From Phellopilus nigrolimitatus (taxonomy: Eukaryota > Basidiomycota > Agaricomycetes > Hymenochaetales > Hymenochaetaceae): a stretch of DNA of 64,000 nucleotides. Position 1 is the stretch's first letter; each line of letters starts with the position of its first letter. Positions 20,568 through 33,578 of this stretch are shown in pieces. The translations under genes and the position numbers were made by a program. Below the pieces are notes generated by a model. It was not told the DNA's origin. It did not search any database and worked only from the letters and a program-made list of their open reading frames with translations. The stretch is taken from positions 496,001 to 560,000 of the forward strand of contig JAJOHG010000013.1 of NCBI GenBank assembly GCA_021029095.1. Reading direction: 5' to 3'.

Positions 20568-23500
20568 ATGAGCTCTCCTCAATCTCTTGGCTTCGGTCGT
20601 GCGGGTTCTGTGCATACGGATGGTGGCAGCGATGAAGAAATGGACTGGGAAGAGGTGACTGTGCCATCTACAGCAACATTGCCCAACTATGACTTAGCCA
20701 ACGAACCTGCGAGTGCAAACGCGGTGGCAGCTGGGACCGGAAACATCGAAATCACTATACGAAAAGCAAAGAAGGTCGACCCGAAGAGAAAGTACGTAGT
20801 CAATTGCGCACCCTCTTTTGCTAGCGGTGAATTAAGTTGATGTTAGACAGCAAGCAGAACAAAGTGCTGAGCTCAGAGTACTTCGTCTGACGTGCCATAA
20901 GATCCACACCGTTGCATTACTATCGAATGCTTTAACGCGCAACAAATGGATCAACGATCCGCTACTCCATGTACGTCTACTTGCTGTGGTGTTCTTTACG
21001 CTTCCTTAAATCATTTGCTTTCCTTCAGGCGCGTTTGCTGTCCATGGTGCCATTACATTTGCAAACCTCGTTTACAACGATCACAAAGAAAAGCTACCCA
21101 GACCCAGCCAAGCGCGGCCGCTTGTTTGAAACTGCCTTGATGCGCCTTACAGAATGGTGGTTTGAAACATTCGATGTCCTTGACTATGGCCACATTAAAT
21201 CCCGCACTTTCATTCAAGTGCAGAACGCTCTTTATGATTGACGACGACTTCGACGATAATGAGGTCATTCGGAACTCCAAAAGCCTCATGAGACGTGCTC
21301 TCGAGCATCTTGGGAGCAGAGACGTTAGTGCTCAGCTTTTCACTTCCCTGTGCAGGGCTCTCGGATTACCTACGCGTCTGGTCGTTAGTATTCAGAGTGT
21401 CCCTTGGAAGGCAGGCGTCGGAAAGCAAAAACAGTCGAGCAGAAAGCCATCTAAGAAGGGCAAAGAAAAGGCCTATGCATCGTCTGAGAACGAAATGGAA
21501 GGAAGTGCTACAAGCGCGGACGGCGTAGACGATGATGACGATGATATGGAGGAGGTTCCCATCTCTTCCCCTATGGACCAAGGAAAGGCGCGTTTTCCCG
21601 GTGAAGGGCAAACAGTATCTGGTACGAGCACACCAAGTCTCAAGGGAAAAGAGAAGGCATTACCGAAACCTGTTATCAAATTGCGCAAGTCGAAGCCGTC
21701 TGGTCAGAGACTGGGATCCAGTTCTGGATCGCGCCGAAGCAGTAAGATTTCGCTATCATAGATTCGCCATCATAGTACTTTCTGACAGTATGTTTGAAAG
21801 CTCCAAGTGCACCCGTCGGGGGGTACCCTCCGGTCTTCTGGACGGAGGTGTTCTCAAGAGCTGACGGGAAATGGCTGCCCGTAGACCCCATACGATACAT
21901 TGTCAATAAGCGCAAAGTGTTTGAGCCTCCTCCCTCAGACAGGAATAATCGTATGGTGTACGTTGTGGCTGTCGAAGAGGACGGCTACTGTCGGGACGTG
22001 ACTCCGCGGTATGCAAAGGAATATGGGACGAAGACGACAAAGGCGCAACTAGGTGGGAAGGGAAGGAAGGAGTGGTGGGAGAGCGTCATGGCACTTGTAA
22101 CACGCCCGTACCGGCTGCTCCGCGACTGATGTCGAGGACGAGGAATTTGAATTCAACAAGTACACAGAAGGCATGCCGACCTCCGTTGCAGGCTTCAAGG
22201 ATCATCCAATGTATGCTCAAGCACTTATGCTTTATTTTCCATCGAAACGTCATTTGGTTAACCTTTGAACGTTTCATTTTCAGGTACGCTCTCGAGCAAC
22301 ATCTCAAACGTGAAGAAGTAATATTTCCAAAAACCGAACTTGGGAAGTTCCGCGGAGAGTCCGTTTATCCGCGCTCGAACGTCATTCCTCTGAAGACGGC
22401 AGAGAATTGGATGCGCATGGGCCGACGGGTCAAGGAGGGCGCCCAGGCAATGAAATTGGTAAAGCAACGCGCAGTGACCATCCATCGTCGCCGAGCGATG
22501 GAGCTAGCCCAGCAAGATGGAGATGAAATGCTGCAGGGTCTCTATTCGGAAGCTCAGACAGAGCTTTACGTCCCTGAGCCAATTGTCGATGTGCGTGTTT
22601 TTCTTCCAGAATTTTGGCTTTTAATCATATCATTATTTATGTCATTAGGGCACCATCCCAAAAAACGATTTCGGAATATCGATCTTTACACGCCTTCAAT
22701 GTTGCCCACAGGGGCGGCGCACATACCCTGTGGGTAATCCTTCCGCGTTCTATTTTGTTCTATTGGACATCTGTTCTGATCTCCGTTTGCTAACAGACAA
22801 GGGAGCTGCCAAGGTTGCTAAAAAGCTCGGATTTGATTATGCTGAAGCAGTCACCAGCTTTGAATTCAAGAAGGGACGCGCCTTTCCTGTCCTCTCAGGA
22901 ATTGTCGTAGCTTCTGACAACGAGGAAGTCCTACTTGAAGTGCGTCATTTCATCTTCGGGCATCGTTTTTCCAAATGGCCATTTACGTGTCAACGGCTAG
23001 GCTTACTGGGAAGCTGAGCGCGAAGCGGAAGAAAAGGAACGTGCAAAGCGAAAAGAACGGGTCATTAAGCGCTGGACGAGGCTCATTCACGGCCTACGAA
23101 TAAGGCAACGCCTTCAAGAACAGTATGCAAATGGTGGTGAACCGGCGTTGGCTCAGGATAATAAGGAAGACCTGGTGGGTATTTTGAAGATGAGTTCAAT
23201 AAGATTCTTACGGTCTTGTTGCAGGGAGGTCGAGCAGCCGGGAGGATTTCTTACAGAGGCGGACGCTATAGTCCAGCCCTTCCATCTCCCGCGCTTTGAG
23301 CACGGCATGCTCCGGCCTTCTTCCAGCGGCATGGTGTCAGCCGAGCAGGGCGAGATCCTGGATGAGGTCACGAGACACAGCGAGACCGATCGGCCGGAAG
23401 CCGACCTGCCTTCAACGAGATCGAGATTAGACACCGATCTTGAGGGTGAGGACAACACCTCTGAAGAGATCTTGCCAAAGATTGATACGCAACACGAGGT

Positions 23501-24030
23501 TGCGGTTGGCGGCGGCCTCCCAAAGACAATGCGCGAGCTCGCAGAGGAGATGGCTGTGAGACGATCACAGGAGAGCTCCACAGATCCCTCCGGTGTACCA
23601 TCTCAGCAGTCCTCCAGCAGCTATCTCCGCGGTCAAATCGGACGTGCCTCCGCCGGCCGTTCAGCCCGACGGTCGTATGACTCGTTTGTCTGGACGACGA
23701 AGCTCGAAACCTGCGGTCACTACTACTAAAGTACAAAATAGGAAGGGCACAACTATTCCTAAGCGCTCGTATCCCGTCCGCAAACGAGGAGCACCATCTT
23801 ATAATTCGGAAGATGGATCATTGGTCCTCGATGATGAACAAGCTAATGAACCTGAGGACAGTAGCGACGATGTACAGGATTTCCCGCGGACGCCAGAAGC
23901 AACAACGAACTCGAAGCGCAAAAGGCCTTCCACAGCGTCTGCGATGCCGATGACTGCCGGTGACGCCGGCACCTTCCACGAGAGTGTTACGAGCGCGCAT
24001 GCCCAAGAACGCAGAGAAAGTGAAGGCTGA
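20568..24030 (+). CDS. RAD4: Rad4/XPC DNA damage recognition protein (frame breaks present)
   Basis: Nucleotide-excision-repair factor that recognises distorted DNA with Rad23. Recognisable order: acidic N-terminus, NKWINDPLLH, the transglutaminase-like domain (SAQLFTSLCRALGLPTRLV to VFWTEVFSRADGKWLPVDP), then the three beta-hairpin domains (FKDHPMYALEQHLKREEVI, GNIDLYTP, GAAKVAKKLGFDYAEAV) and RWTRLIHGLRIRQRL. The frame is broken at two conserved places: one extra base near 22126 (before DVEDEEF) and one missing base near 22674 (before NIDLY). A third shift at 21218-21263 is explained either by a 46-nt GT-AG intron or by an indel. The C-terminus is also unresolved: one frame stops at 23729, while another basic, KR-rich frame runs to 24030. 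Either a decaying gene or consensus errors. Confidence 0.8.
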
Positions 24031-24261
24031 AAGAGAAGCTGAAGAAGCTTACCGAAAGGCTATCGCAGAGTAGCTTTGCGCGGAGCCCATGGCCTTTTCC
24101 CTTGAACTCCTATTTTACGTTAATTGTATTTTTCAGTTATTTTCTAAGGTACACTCCAGTTCAATCTGAGGAAATATATTTCTTATCAGATGTACGCACG
24201 CGTAATAGAATGAATAACTCACCTGCTTGTGCGCATTCATGACGCCCAGCGGTAACATATG

Positions 24262-26480
<2,219 letters not shown>

Positions 26481-27294
26481 AAAGACGGCGTAAGATTTGA
26501 CAGGTTCTTCTCAGAAAGCTTCGAGAATGAAAGATGCAATGCTCAAGGAGAAGTTGAAGGTCAGAAGGGAAGTGACGGGTCGGTTCAATACTGGAGCGGC
26601 CAACGAGTCCCGAAGTGTACACTCGCGTGTTGCATTTGCTTGCGTAAGTATACAAAAGCAAGCAAGCCCCGAGATCTCCATGTCGGATCTGAGATGGTTG
26701 AAGATTTAGATCTTGTCTTTGGATCTCAACAACAGGGACTTAAGATGTTAAAAGCACTCGGCGGATTTTACTTGGGTCCCCTAAACACATATGCATCTTT
26801 AACAGTGCCTTAGACGTACGCTTGAATTTTTGCACAGCTTTGACGACTACGTTTGTGCTAGGAGTTTCCTCGAATCTCGCTCTTATCGTCTCAGATTGGC
26901 TGCTGCACCCTTAAAATTCACGCTAAACCTCAGGCTATTAGGTCGACAGTCACATCTAACGCACGAGACCGCGCCGATCGATGCGCGTCGAGATCTAGTC
27001 AGGCTGTTATAAACAATCACAACAGCCTAATCTCGTGCCCGGGGCCTCTTATAACTGAACCTGACGTCTTGGCTTTTTCTTTACAATAACTCCCCAAACC
27101 CCTGTACAGCACCTTAACGTTCGAAAGTACTTCCAAGCTGGATCTCTCGCGCCTTTGTAACCCCGCCGAAGGCGAGGAGGAGGGACCTTCTCCCCCTCCC
27201 TCTTCCCCTGAGCCTCCGCCCTCTCGCAGCCCGGAAGCGAACACCCCGTCTTTGTCATTCAGTAAGCGGCTATTTGGCATAACAATGTTTACCT
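26481..27294. other. Intergenic, no gene seen
   Basis: Divergent promoter region between TRM61 and the PAS-domain gene. It contains an 8-bp inverted repeat (AGGCTGTT...AACAGCCT) near 27000-27028 and a polypurine stretch near 27170-27220; no gene is supported. Confidence 0.45.
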
Positions 27295-28764
27295 ATGCTA
27301 AGAGATGTTACAGTTGTAATCGCTGAAGCTTCAAAGGAGGTAAGACAATCGTTGCGTTGGACTACTTGTTTTTTTTTATACCGATGGGTTAAATGTAGGG
27401 CCGCGTTACTTATGTATCGGAATCGGTGTCCGATGTCGTAGGTGAGATGGAAATTTGTAGATTGGAAATACTGTCTAAACATTTATCGCTGGCCAAGGTT
27501 ATGATGCGGCCGAAGCCATAGGCCTGCCAGCATCGTGTTTCGCGCACATGGACGATGTTGCTCAGCTCTACAACGTTTATCAGTAAGTTTCCCTTTTCCC
27601 CTTTGTCACATATTAATTCACATTTACTTATGTCTGACGTTGTTTAGACAAATGATCAAAGAGGATAAAGCAGCGTGTCTGCTTTATCTGCGCATTCCGT
27701 ACAAAGATCCTCACAAAGGTTACTTGCTTTGCTCTGTAGTGAGCACCAAATATCGAATTCCACCGCCTCCAAATTCTGACGAAGCCTCTTAGTCTTGCAC
27801 TAGGGTCGGACGACAACTCATTGGAGGCGTATCGGCTGCAACCTCTAGTGTTAAGGCGATGCAATGGGCGTCTACAGCACAAGAGGTTTTCGTCATTGCG
27901 CCGTCAGCTTCAGAATTTGTATTCAGAGTAAGTCGTCGCTTTAAAAGCCTCCCCTCTTCAATTCAGGAAATGATTATAAACAAAATATAAAATGATCGTT
28001 TCAGCGGTGGAATGATCCCGCAGCGACTGTCACAGACGCAGCCGAACCAGTCGAAACCGAGACGTCTCCTCCAATTTCCACACGGACGTCCATGTCATCG
28101 GCTCCATCGCAGTCCTCCACAGATAGTTCGCCAACGATCCCGCCGCTTACCCTATCGGAATTTGCACCACAGTCGATAAATTCGCAGCGCACGGCTCTTA
28201 TTCTCGAACGCTTCTCGATGAACTGCACTGTTCTCCACATCACGAACGATGACATGTTCTCTACGCCGCTCATCATGGGACGCAGTTTCTACGACTTCAT
28301 AGCCGCAAAGGACGAGAAAAGAGTGCGGTCCGCGCTGGATACAGTCAAGGGATGGGGCGTCAACGAGCGCGGCCATCCAAGCGACGGCGGCTTTGCATTC
28401 AACAAGTTCACTGTCCTGCTCCAAGGAAGAGATTCGAGGTATGTCAATTAAGAATCAACTCGTACGGAGTCGCTGCAAAGCAAGCGGTCCTGAACTAAAT
28501 CCCACTAGTGCTGACCCGCCGCCTCCACGCGGTCACGGTCGCCACGCGCAACAAAGCAGCAGCAAGTATCCATACCGAGCCCATGTGTCCTCTGATCATA
28601 CTAAATCATCGTCGAGCCGTTCCCGAATGAAAAGTCACTCTATCTCAAAGCGCGCAGCCGGCCCGTCAGGGCGGGAACGCAGCACCGAAATGAAGGTAGA
28701 TGCGATCTTTTCCCCTCAATCAGATGGCATTATTGTCATTCTTCGTCCTTCGCCTCATGAATAG
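27295..28764 (+). CDS. PAS-domain protein of unknown role
   Basis: The start exon 27295-27339 is followed by 27399-27441 (GRVTYVSESVSDVVG) and an exon beginning YDAAEAIGLPASCFAHMDDV. Together these form a PAS fold: a sensor/dimerisation domain with the usual pattern of a changed-state phrase, then a His-containing helix. Further exons read LLYLRIPYKDPHKGYLLCSV, GRQLIGGVSAATSSVKAMQW and EVFVIAPSASEFVF, then a Ser/Pro-rich linker. A second PAS-like segment follows (ALILERFSMNCTVLHITNDD, FYDFIAAKDEKRVRSALD). The tail is His/Ser/Arg-rich. There is no GATA zinc finger, kinase or HLH domain, so it may be a partner protein rather than a full White-Collar-type factor. All joins keep frame. Confidence 0.7.
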
Positions 28765-29185
28765 CATTGAGCTTGTCCTTTTTTGTTTACATGCATGATG
28801 AAAAAATCCTCGACTGTACCTACCATTGAATGTGTTTATTCTTGTCTATACTTTCAGTTCGTCTGTTTAGGTTTTTCACTTTGAATATTCAGCCTTTGTA
28901 GTTATTAGAAAAAGAAAGATAAAAAGAAAATACATGTATTCTTGTACATGTATTTATACAGTGTGTCACCACCATACTGCTGTACCACCGCCGGCTTCAT
29001 TTTGACTTTTAGCATCTGATCCGTCGTGCATATTGAAATGTTTTACACAACACCAGATCCTCAAGGGTTCTTTGAAAGCGAAAGTGACATAAACCAACCC
29101 ACATGTCACATTAAACGATTCAACACATGATAAATAAAGCTAATAAAGGGAGCCACATGTTTACCAGACGTATTCTTCCTTCCCT
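28765..29185. other. Intergenic, no gene seen
   Basis: AT-rich sequence between two convergent genes. It probably consists of their 3' untranslated regions. Confidence 0.5.
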
Positions 29186-30875
29186 TTAACATACTTCGCG
29201 CTCGGCGTGTATTTCAGCGTACGTGTCGGCCATTCGCATCTTTACCGTCTCGTGAAAGAGCAGCGGGCCCGAGGTGTTCACGTATCTTCCGCGACCCATG
29301 TGGAATTCCCAGCGTTCGTGCCACGCGCCCGCCGCATCCTGCCACGTGAATGGAAGTGGGATCACCTCGAGAATCCACCAGAGTGGTTTGGCGCGAAGTT
29401 CGTTGTGCAGCGGCTGCTGCGCATCAGTAGCGTCAGACGTCGCGTCTTTTGCTGAAGGCTGCGGTCCGGGATCCTCTCCGTTGACGGCGCTTGTCGCGGG
29501 CGCAAAATAGATGGGAGCTGGGAGACAGACGTGTACATTGAGGCGAGCCATCATGGCAGCGTCGAATTGTATGCCACATTGCGAGGCGGCGACCTCGCGA
29601 ATCATCCAGCGCAAGGGAATATCTGCGAGACTCGAGGAAACGTTGTTCTTAACGTCGCCCCCTCCTACGTCTGGAAAAAGTACCAACAGGAGCGTTTAAA
29701 CTTGGAATGAGCGAGGAAATAGGTAGCACTAACCACTATGCCATCCGCAGAACCAAACTTCCTTCACATCGCATGTATCCGACTCGCTTTCTTCGTCTTC
29801 CGCATTCAGGGCCAAATCCTCCTTGCCCTTCGCAAAGATCGACCAAGTATTATGCTTCTTCTTAAGCTTCTTGATTCCATTCTGCTCTGTAAGAGGTATA
29901 TCCGATCTCGGCGGATCTCTATTCTGTTCTGCGACAGTCAACGGAACAGCCGAATCTCGCAAAAATGGGAAACCGTGTGACTTGGGCGTCGTTGTGTGCC
30001 AAAAGGTAGGCACGAACTTTGCGCGACGTTCGTCGAGCGAAAGAGCGTGTCTGAAAGTCTTGATCAACTTGTTGTTGGTGGTGAACGGTAAGTTTTTACT
30101 CATAATCACGCCTGTACTGGCGACTGTCTCCCTGTGAACGTAGTCATTAATACCATCCAACCGTTAACAATAGTCAGACATAATACCAAACACCAAGGAA
30201 GTCAACAATGACCGAGCGGCAAAATGTACTTTTGAAGCCTGCGGCAAGAGTGATGCCCTCTTGATCGCTGCGCTTGTATAACTTGTACGCAAACGTCACT
30301 TGTTCAATGTTGCCCCGGGGTAGGAGACCGATTTTCGTCAGCATACCCGCCAAAGCTCGGGCAGTATACGCCCCACGTGAGAAACCAAAAATAGATATCT
30401 TGTCCCCAGGGTGATAGTTTTGCATCAAGAACTTGTATCCTCCCATAACATGAGCATCCAAGTAACTTCGAAAGACAACAGCAGTTAGTAGTCTGTTTAT
30501 TTTCATATTTTGAAGCGAGAGGATAAGAAAGAGAATGACATACAACGCAAATGCTTCGTCCAATATCTTAGCCACCCACATTGTGAGCGGTGTTAGAAGC
30601 CCAGGGGCTTCGGCTTCGTATGTACCAACACCGGTCTGGTAATAGCATAGTTGCTCGCTGTCGCAGTCCTTGCGTAGCATCGCGAAGAATTTAACCACAT
30701 TCGTGTTCTACAAACCCGAGTCAAGTATATACATGAGCCTAAGTAGGCAGCATACACAACTTACCTCTTCATCAAACTCGTTGGCGGTTCCGTCGAAGCA
30801 AAGAACGAGCATTTTAGGCTGGGAGGCCGATGGGTCTGCGACCGTTCCTGGAGAGCTAGGACCTGACATCGCCAT
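29186..30875 (-). CDS. DUF2235-family alpha/beta hydrolase
   Basis: The start ATG at 30875 gives MAMSGPSSPGTVADPSASQP, then LVLCFDGTANEFDEE (the DUF2235 opening), NTNVVKFFAML, YYQTGVGTYE, LDEAF, DAHVMGGYKFL and the nucleophile elbow IFGFSRGAYTARALAGM. IVDFLGVWETVASTGVI, FWHTT, EVWFCGWHSGDVGGG and ADIPLRWMIREV follow. These are the hallmark blocks of the domain that in bacteria includes Tle1-type phospholipases. Fungal members are mostly uncharacterised. Introns have normal borders and the frame holds. No signal peptide is seen. The C-terminal half carries an Asp/Ala-rich insert and a conserved WHERWEFHMG block. Confidence 0.83.
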
Positions 30876-31293
30876 TCAATCGGAAATTGTGAACTCGCAG
30901 AAGATGCAGGTAATATCGACAGTGGTCGTCGAGAGCAAAGAGAAGCTCAGGGACAAGAGAGTACTAGCGTGATCCCAGCCTCCTATGTTCGTTTAAATAC
31001 GGGCTGGTAGTCACGGTCCATTGCGATGCAGGCTGTGGCCGGAACGTCTTCAAGCATGCTCATTGGTAGCTGGCACAGCTTCCTCGATGAACATCGCCTT
31101 ATAAAGGAAAACTATCGCATTTTTTTGACACCGTGATAGATAGATGCAATGATGTGAAGCTCCTGTGCGTCCTTGCACGTTCGTTGTCAAGCGCTCGAGC
31201 GCGTCTCAATGTGTAGTCAACCGAAAAAGGCAGTTGAGAACTCGGAATATGCCGCCGGACTGCAGTTTTGCTTCAATTGAGCTAACCTTGATG
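30876..31293. other. Intergenic, no gene seen
   Basis: Promoter side of the DUF2235 gene up to the insertion site of the transposon-like element. Confidence 0.4.
31287..31293 (+). repeat. Left target-site duplication
   Basis: CTTGATG directly outside the left inverted repeat; the same 7 bases lie directly outside the right one. Confidence 0.8.
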
Positions 31294-31323
31294 CCCAGTG
31301 AAAAGTCACTCGGGTGAAATCGA
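31294..31323 (+). repeat. Left terminal inverted repeat
   Basis: Thirty bases that are the exact reverse complement of 33542-33571. Similarity fades inward, with ATCG(C/T)AC partly shared. Confidence 0.9.
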
Positions 31324-31616
31324 ATTAGATCGCACGATTTCGGATTAATCGACCTGGTCCGATTTTGCAATATATTTTGAGAATATCACGATATATTTAT
31401 TGTCAGAACGAGTGCGAACGAGTCAAAACGGATTATTCGAGCAAGCCCGTTTTCATTCGACAGAATCTATAGCAGAATCCCGCAAAATCGTGTCATTTCT
31501 ATTCATGTAGCATATTTTATCAGGCGGTATCGAATTAAATCTGACAGTTCATCACACTACTTTTCTTTTATAAAATCAAATTGAGCACTGTATTAGCTGT
31601 ACACTACGCTAAAACA

Positions 31617-31690
31617 TGAAAAACCCAGCAACAAAGATGAAGACAATGGCGAGAAACCAGTCGCCCGCACCCTGCATGGTCACGACCGAA
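31617..31690 (-). pseudogene. Hydrophobic tail-like coding fragment inside the element
   Basis: On the minus strand, after an acceptor-like CCACAG at about 31719, the sequence reads MQGAGDWFLAIVFIFVAGFF and stops. It looks like a C-terminal membrane anchor. It does not belong to coatomer beta'. It may be a third captured host fragment; the source gene was not recognised. Confidence 0.35.
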
Positions 31691-31779
31691 TCGCAGTAGT
31701 AAGCGGAGTCGTCTGTGGACATTCGTCGCCGTCAAAGCACAACTCAGTACACACAGAGAGCCGTGCAGAGCGGGTGCAT

Positions 31780-32362
31780 GTACCAGTTCTGATTGTCTTA
31801 CCAGTGAGTGTCTTGACAAGCGCGAAGTTGGGCGCGGACGTGCCGAGCGACCACATCTTGATCGTGTGGTCGAGACACGACGACGCGAAAGTGTTGGTGT
31901 CCTTCGGGCTGAACGCGAGGTTCATGATATAGTGCGTGTGGCCCTCAAAGACCTGGGAGGCCGTCAGCACGCCTGCACAGAGCCCAAGGCAGGTGACTAC
32001 GCACCTGAATGCACTTCCACTGCTTGTCCCAGTCTCAGGCCTTGATCGTCATGTCGTCGCAGCCGGTGATGACGATGATCAGCGTTGGGAGGACGGCAAG
32101 GCATCGGATGTAGTCCGGGTGCGGCGGCCTTCTCGTGCGTGTTGTAATTGAAGACACGCAGCTGGAAGTCGTCCCAGCCGATGACGAACCAATCCTTGCG
32201 CGAGATGAAGCGCACGCAGCGCACGGGGACCTCCGCAACCTCGAAAGTCTTGATGAACGCGCCTGTTTCGTGGTTGTAGATATTCACGCTGCCGTTGTAG
32301 AGCCCGGTAAAGAGCCATGGCTCCGTCGGTGGAAGTCGACGGCCTTGACACGGTCTAACCAC
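31780..32362 (-). pseudogene. Coatomer beta' (Sec27/COPB2) N-terminal WD40 fragment
   Basis: The minus strand reads PTEPWLFTGLYNGSVNIYNH, ETGAFIKTFEVAEVPVRCVR and LRVFNYNTHEK. After a frame slip it continues HPDYIRCLAVLPT and CDDMTIKA followed by TGA where Trp is expected. After a retained intron it reads VFEGHTHYIMNLAFSPKD and LDHTIKMWSLGTSAPNFAL. These are the first WD repeats of the COPI coat subunit. The frameshift and the nonsense codon make it non-coding. Retained intron-like borders show it was copied from genomic DNA, not mRNA. Confidence 0.8.
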
Positions 32363-32519
32363 TGGAATAATTTTCTCTGCAAGAATAAAAACAAGAGTTG
32401 AAATAATTTATTGATTAGTGTTCACAACGATAGCGAGTACTGACATTGATGTCCAGTAGCATCTCCGGCCCTTGGGAGTTTTTAGTTTAATTATCAGGTT
32501 GTCGAGGACTCGAGGACCA

Positions 32520-33150
32520 GGAAACGGTGCATGTCTCCAGGTTCTCCGCGAGCAACACTGCAGCCGCCGCGAGTTTCTTGCGGTCCTTGAACGTGAACTC
32601 CGCGCGCCACGTGTCCACCACTTTTGGCGCCAGGGTGGGACGTGTCAGTCGCTCCGACATTCAGAGGAGAAGAAAGGTGGGAGGCGGCTTACCTCGGTGC
32701 ATAGGTCCGTGCGAAGAGCGCTGCTTGCGGCGCGTGCTCCGTCTTCTCGAGGGAGCCGACGCAGACCTCCGTGTCACCGACCACAATGATAAAGCGCCGT
32801 TCGGGGAATGCTGCAACGAGGTCACGTAGAGCTCCGTCGAGCCGAGCTTGCGCACGGGGAGGTGGATACGCTGGCCCTCGGGCATCTTGACGTCCGTAAC
32901 GGTCTGCAGATTCGCGGAAAGCACGTCGGTGCTGCGCGTGTAGACAAGCTTCCCGGTGGAATCCATGCTGAGCGCGGGCTCGTCGCAGCCGAGCTTGACG
33001 ACGACAACGCCCTCGTCGAAGCCGACCGCGACGTTGTTTGCGTGCGGGAGCACGGCGACGCACTACGCGCGCACGGGCACATAGCTGAGCATGTTCTCAA
33101 GGTGGTACGTGCCGCTGTTACAGAAGTTGGCGGCGAACATCGCCTTTTGT
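32520..33150 (-). pseudogene. Coatomer beta' (Sec27/COPB2) downstream WD40 fragment
   Basis: The minus strand reads NSGTYHLENMLSYVPVRA, a TAG replacing the conserved Trp, then CVAVLPHANNVAVGFDEGVV, VKLGCDEPALSMDSTGKLVY and VRKLGSTELYVTSLQHSPNG. After a frame slip it continues VVGDTEVCVGSLEKTEH and further on FTFKDRKKLAAAAVLLAENL. In a real COPB2 gene these blocks come after the WD repeats found at 31780-32362. Here they lie upstream of them in the direction of transcription, so the two pieces are permuted. Donor-like GTAAGCCG near 32690 suggests a retained intron. Confidence 0.78.
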
Positions 33151-33541
33151 TGCAGAGGTCGATGATGGAGAGAAGTCTTGTCGCTAGGTAGTCGAGTGAA
33201 AACCGTGAAAACTTTCGGAGGGTAGCGGAGTACGAAACTGAGCACGTGAGAAATGACTCGAGGAATTGTGCACATGAGACTCAGAGTCTGAGTCAGAGCA
33301 CAAGTTCGAGCGACATTGCAAGTTGTGGGACAACTTCATTTTACATAAGCCGAGTGTGCAGTTCGTTGGGCGATTTTTTATTTATTTAGCCATTTTTCTC
33401 GTTCATGTCGATCTCCTGAGCAAGTTGCAACGGAAAATCAGACGTCTAAATTGAGTCGCAACACAGCCTTTGAAATACCATCCGAGTTCACTCGATTTGA
33501 ATCAAATACATAAGATTGTCTACAATTTGGTACGATACGGC

Positions 33542-33571
33542 TCGATTTCACCCGAGTGACTTTTCACTGGG
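33542..33571 (-). repeat. Right terminal inverted repeat
   Basis: Exact reverse complement of 31294-31323. Confidence 0.9.
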
Positions 33572-33578
33572 CTTGATG
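33572..33578 (+). repeat. Right target-site duplication
   Basis: CTTGATG, identical to 31287-31293. Confidence 0.8.

Larger units (their letters stand above)
31294..33571. mobile_element. Non-autonomous TIR DNA element carrying host gene fragments (Pack-type)
   Basis: A 2278-bp unit bounded by perfect 30-bp terminal inverted repeats that begin CCCAGTGAAAAGTCACTCGG, flanked by the 7-bp direct repeat CTTGATG. The terminal 200-300 bases are AT-rich. The core is GC-rich and contains broken coatomer beta' coding on the minus strand. No transposase coding was seen, so it would need a transposase in trans. A captured host gene inside TIRs fits the Pack-MULE/Pack-TYPE concept. The superfamily is uncertain: the CAGTG-like ends recall hAT, but hAT makes 8-bp duplications. 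Perfect TIRs and TSD suggest recent insertion, while the captured coding is already dead. Confidence 0.8.
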
